DNA of 64,000 nt from Planctomycetaceae bacterium (GTDB taxonomy: Bacteria > Planctomycetota > Planctomycetia > Pirellulales > Pirellulaceae), in contig JAAYDI010000103.1 of the NCBI GenBank assembly GCA_012729315.1, positions 1 to 64,000 on the forward strand. The letters run 5' to 3'. This document shows, one piece after another, positions 60,840 through 64,000 of the stretch. Position 1 is the first letter of the stretch; every line of letters starts with the position of its first letter. The position numbers and the translations under genes were made by a program. The notes below the pieces were generated by a model. It was given only the letters and a program-made list of their open reading frames with translations. It searched no databases and was not told where the DNA came from.

Positions 60840-62669
60840 CTAACTGGCATCTTCGGCGGAGGACGCATCATCCTCCGCATCGCTGTCGTGCCGCTCCGGT
60901 TCGAGCGGCTTGATGAGCGGGCCGGCATCGCCCAGGCCCCCCTTGAGCTCGTGGCGGGGCTTCTCGCGGCCCGGCGGCGTGTGCCGATCGCTCCCGGACT
61001 CCTCCTCCTCGGCCCATTCGACCCGTTTGCGGGACAGGCCGATCTTCCGGTCCTCGGTGTCGACGCGCAGGATCTTCACCTCGATCTCCTCCGCGACCTT
61101 GACGATCTCTTCGGGGTTCTCCACCTTGTGGTCGGCCAGTTCGGAGATATGGAGCAGCCCTTCCAGGCCGTCCTCCAGCCCGACGAAGACGCCGAAATTG
61201 GTGATCTTGGTGACCTTGCCGCGGACCACCTGGCCCGGCTGGTACTTGTTGGGAATGTCGTGCGCCCAGGGGTCCTGATCGAGCTGCTTGAGGCCCAGGG
61301 CGATGCGGCGGCGCTCCTGATCGACCGACAGCACCTTGCACTCCACCTGCTGCCCCTTCTCCAGCATCTCGCTGGGGTGGCTGATCTTGCGGGTCCACGA
61401 CATGTCGGACACGTGCAGCAGCCCGTCGATCCCTTCTTCCAGTTCGATGAACGCGCCGTAATTGGTGAGATTGCGGACCTTGCCCTTCACGATACTGTCC
61501 GTCGGGTAGCGGTCTCCGACCGTCGTCCACGGGTTCTCCTGGGTCTGCTTCATGCCCAGCGAGAGCTGTTGCCCGCTCCGGTCTACTGCCAGGATCACGA
61601 CATCGATCTCGTCGCCGATCTGTACCAGCTCGCTCGGATGATTGATCCGTTTGGTCCACGACATCTCGCTGATGTGCACCAGCCCTTCGATGCCGGGCTC
61701 GAGCTTCACGAACGCGCCGTAGCTCATGACGTTGACGACTGTGCCGCGGACCTTGCTGTTGACCGGGTACTTCTCCTCGACATCGTCCCACGGGTTGGCC
61801 TGCTTCTGCTTCAGGCCGAGCGCGATCTTCTGTTTTTCGCGATCGATGTGCAGGATCATGACCTCGATTTCCTGGTCGATGGAGACCATTTCCGAGGGAT
61901 GTCCGATCCGTTCCCAGCTCATGTCGGTGATGTGCAGCAGGCCATCGATGCCCCCCAGGTCGACGAACGCCCCGAAGTCGGCGATGTTCTTGACGACGCC
62001 CCTGCGGAGCTGGCTCACTTCCAGTTCGCCGAGCAGCTGCTCGCGGTCCTCTTCCCGTTGTTTCTCGATCAGCGACCGGCGGCTCACGACGATATTGCGG
62101 CGGGCTTCGTCGATCTTGAGCACCTCGCACTGCACGACGCGCCCGATGTAGTCGCCGATATCGCCCGGGCGGCGGATGTCCACCTGGCTGGCCGGCAGGA
62201 AGACGTTGACGCCGATGTCGACCAGCAGGCCACCCTTGATCTTGCGGGTGACGGTTCCGGTGACGACCTGTCCCTCCTGGACGGTCTTCATCATCTTTTC
62301 CCACTGCAGGATCTTTTCGGCCTTGCGCTTGCTCAGCCGCACCATGCCGTGGGGATCGTCCGCCATCCCCGTCTCGTCTTCCACCTCTTCGATCAGCACC
62401 TGAATCGTCTGCCCGACTTGCGGCGGCTCTTCATGCTCATCCCATTCGTCACGGGCGATGGTGCCTTCACTCTTGTAGCCGACATCCACCAACACAGTTT
62501 CATTATCGATCCGCACGATTCGGCCGTCGACGATCTTGTTGACATCAAAGTCCGAGTCGTTTTCGATTTCGGTGACGATCATTTCCGTAGCGTCACCCAT
62601 GGCCGCTTCGAAGTCGGCTTTCAGAGAGGGGTCACTTTCCAAACTGCGAATGAGATTTCGATTTACCAT
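60840..62669 (-). CDS. rpsA: 30S ribosomal protein S1
   Basis: 609 residues, six S1 RNA-binding domains (about 47-115, 132-199, 219-287, 305-373, 390-459, 477-546), each with the FGAF/YGAF-V-GLLHISD pattern. It helps mRNA bind the 30S subunit. The first two domains are more diverged (KIKGGLLVDIGVNVFLP), as is usual. An acidic C-terminal tail (about 550-609) is extra. Single gene, followed by a strong terminator. Confidence 0.97.
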   Translation of the reverse strand: MVNRNLIRSLESDPSLKADFEAAMGDATEMIVTEIENDSDFDVNKIVDGRIVRIDNETVLVDVGYKSEGTIARDEWDEHEEPPQVGQTIQVLIEEVEDETGMADDPHGMVRLSKRKAEKILQWEKMMKTVQEGQVVTGTVTRKIKGGLLVDIGVNVFLPASQVDIRRPGDIGDYIGRVVQCEVLKIDEARRNIVVSRRSLIEKQREEDREQLLGELEVSQLRRGVVKNIADFGAFVDLGGIDGLLHITDMSWERIGHPSEMVSIDQEIEVMILHIDREKQKIALGLKQKQANPWDDVEEKYPVNSKVRGTVVNVMSYGAFVKLEPGIEGLVHISEMSWTKRINHPSELVQIGDEIDVVILAVDRSGQQLSLGMKQTQENPWTTVGDRYPTDSIVKGKVRNLTNYGAFIELEEGIDGLLHVSDMSWTRKISHPSEMLEKGQQVECKVLSVDQERRRIALGLKQLDQDPWAHDIPNKYQPGQVVRGKVTKITNFGVFVGLEDGLEGLLHISELADHKVENPEEIVKVAEEIEVKILRVDTEDRKIGLSRKRVEWAEEEESGSDRHTPPGREKPRHELKGGLGDAGPLIKPLEPERHDSDAEDDASSAEDAS

Positions 62670-63013
62670 TGCACACTCAATTGCCCAGCACCCAGCGCGG
62701 CGGACCGAATCGTGTCTTCTCTACTCGGCCGGCGCCGGCAGCTCAGCGGATCGCCGCTGGTCGGCGGACAAGGGGGGGAACCTGGAGCCATCTCGCGCCG
62801 GCCCGACCGCCACCCTGGCGATCGTCACAGGAGGCCTGTCGCGAAACTCACAAATCTAGCAGAACCTCGGACATGGGACAACCTCGGCGGCACCGACCCC
62901 GCGTTGACGATGGGCCAGAATCGTGCTAAACATTCGCCACATTCACCTTCACCGCGCACAGGGCGCGGGCAGGGGTTCTGGAGAGGCTTGTGACCGGAGG
63001 AGGACCAACGAGC
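62670..63013. promoter_or_regulatory. Divergent intergenic region upstream of rpsA and DUF6800
   Basis: 344 bases, no gene recognised. GGAGGAGGA at 62996-63004 is the DUF6800 ribosome binding site. rpsA is often autoregulated through its leader, but I see no clear conserved structure. Confidence 0.5.
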
Positions 63014-63199
63014 GTGGGTTCCATCGAACGCAGAAAAGAGTTGAAGCGCCGCCGCCATCGCCGCATGAAAGTCGCGCGGCTCAAACAGCGTCTCACGAAG
63101 GCCACGGCTTCGGAAAAGGCCGCGATTGCGGAAAAAATCCGGCGTCTCTCGCCGGGCGGCGCCGTCATCGTCGCCCAGCTGGGACTGGAAGAGAAGTAG
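63014..63199 (+). CDS. DUF6800 family small basic protein
   Basis: 61 residues, GTG start 9 bases after GGAGGAGGA. Starts MGSIERRKELKRRRHRRMKV: very Arg/Lys-rich, likely nucleic-acid binding, then a helix (SEKAAIAEKIRRLSPGGAVIV). DUF6800 is, as far as I know, essentially planctomycete-specific and of unknown function. Lies between rpsA and dnaK, which suggests a housekeeping role. It resembles S21-type proteins in being tiny and basic, but lacks the S21 motif. Confidence 0.8.
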   Translation: MGSIERRKELKRRRHRRMKVARLKQRLTKATASEKAAIAEKIRRLSPGGAVIVAQLGLEEK

Positions 63200-63210
63200 C
63201 TGGGAAGCAG

Positions 63211-64000
63211 CTAGTCCTGCACTTCGAATTCCGCGTCGATCGCATCGTCATCACCGCCCGAGCCGGCTTGCCCCTTGGTTTGTGAGCTGGCCTGATCGGG
63301 TTGGGGTCCGGCCTGAGCGCGCTCGTAGAGCGTCTTGCTGAACGCCTGCGATGCCTGCTCCAGTTCGCTGATCGCCGAACGGATGGCCTGAGTGTCGCTG
63401 CCTTTGGCCACCTCGCGCGTCTTCTCCACGGCCTTTTCCAGGGGGGCCCGGTCGTTCTCCCCCAGTTTGTCGGCGTTCTCCCGCATCAGCTTCTCCAGCT
63501 GGTAGCACATCTGGTCAGCCTGGTTGCGGGCCTCCACCAGCTCGAATTGACGCCGGTCCTCTTCCGCGTGGGCCTCCGCGTCTTGCCGCATCCGCTCGAT
63601 CTCCGTGTCCGACAGACCGGCCGACTGCTCGATGCGGATCGTTGCCTCTTTCTGAGTCCCCAGATCCCGCGCGCCGACGTTGAGTATCCCGTTCTGGTCG
63701 ATGTCGAACTTCACCTCGATCTGCGGCACGCCACGTGGAGCGGGGGGGAGCCCTTCCAGGTTGAACTCACCCAGCAAACGGTTATGCGCCGCCATCTTCC
63801 GCTCGCCCTGGAACACCTTGATCGTCACCGCCGTCTGCATGTCCGCCGCCGTGCTGAAAACATTCTTTTTCTCGACCGGAATGGTCGTGTTCCGCTCGAC
63901 CAGCGGGGTCATGATGCCCCCTTCCGTCTCGATGCCGAGCGTCAACGGCGTCACGTCCAGCAGCAGCACGTCCCGGCGGTCGCCAGCCAGTACGCTCCCC
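63211..64000 (-). CDS. dnaK: Chaperone DnaK, C-terminal part (partial)
   Basis: The gene runs off the right edge; the C-terminal about 263 residues are seen. Includes the end of the nucleotide-binding region and the linker ([17 protein letters not shown]), substrate-binding beta-sandwich ([35 protein letters not shown]) and helical lid. The C-terminal tail is acidic and Gly/Asp-rich, ending AEFEVQD, close to the usual EEVD-like DnaK end. Convergent with the DUF6800 gene, 11 bases apart. Confidence 0.97.
   Translation of the reverse strand, partial: GSVLAGDRRDVLLLDVTPLTLGIETEGGIMTPLVERNTTIPVEKKNVFSTAADMQTAVTIKVFQGERKMAAHNRLLGEFNLEGLPPAPRGVPQIEVKFDIDQNGILNVGARDLGTQKEATIRIEQSAGLSDTEIERMRQDAEAHAEEDRRQFELVEARNQADQMCYQLEKLMRENADKLGENDRAPLEKAVEKTREVAKGSDTQAIRSAISELEQASQAFSKTLYERAQAGPQPDQASSQTKGQAGSGGDDDAIDAEFEVQD

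Noticed and set aside
60795-62993. 732-codon open frame on the plus strand
   Set aside because: Antisense to rpsA; its regular pattern mirrors the six S1 repeats.

Overview
The window is GC-rich, densely coded bacterial chromosome with no mobile elements, CRISPR arrays, tRNAs or rRNAs that I can see. The gene content points to the phylum Planctomycetota, probably near Pirellulales. Evidence includes Tat-exported Gfo/Idh/MocA and DUF4832/DUF4874 proteins, a HEAT-repeat protein fused to a PmoA-type (DUF6807) domain, DUF1573 and DUF6268 proteins, a tiny DUF6800 protein, a chemotaxis kinase with a REC tail, and many two-component regulators. The phylum is inferred from families, not from a marker-gene tree.

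Layout. 1-6929 (+): the C-terminus of a [NiFe] hydrogenase large subunit, its maturation endopeptidase, and a compact hypA-hypB-hypF-hypC-hypD-hypE operon, which together build and insert the NiFe(CN)2CO centre. A remnant of a c-type cytochrome gene follows (7015-7203). 7307-9374 (+): an aldo/keto reductase and a sugar-phosphate-isomerase-like TIM barrel. 9468-11788 (-): an ECF sigma factor, a membrane protein that may be its anti-sigma factor, and a secreted protein. 12022-20783: a Tat-exported DUF4874/DUF4832 protein, an overlapping radical-SAM/hemG pair that suggests tetrapyrrole metabolism, the HEAT-PmoA protein and an exported oxidoreductase.

20988-27926: a chemotaxis-type locus. cheR, cheB, cheW, hybrid cheA and an unfamiliar repeat protein run leftward; cheY and cheX run rightward from a shared divergent region. 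No receptor or flagellar gene is in view. 27987-38524: an orphan HlyD-type adaptor, a coiled-coil hypothetical, a DUF502 membrane protein, biotin ligase, a CPBP protease, an NtrB/NtrC-like kinase-regulator pair, a secreted beta-propeller and a WYL regulator. 38546-42838 (-): the housekeeping block ffh-rpsP-trmD-rplS-yraN-queC, without rimM between rpsP and trmD.

42839-48504: an 858-base gap with a T-rich 16-bp repeat array, a DUF1573 protein, a dead SGNH-hydrolase gene (in-frame stop plus an internal deletion/frameshift), a zinc-ribbon membrane protein and two lipoproteins. 48565-54634: a small conserved protein, a Xer recombinase, two divergent response regulators and sucCD. 54679-57117: tandem outer-membrane barrels. 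57377-64000: ade-hpt purine salvage, an RpoD-family sigma factor, six-domain ribosomal protein S1 with a clear terminator, DUF6800 and the C-terminal part of DnaK.

A recurring oddity is a set of perfect or near-perfect 11-15 bp tandem duplications at gene boundaries. At least seven were found by eye, some duplicating a ribosome binding site or overlapping a stop codon.
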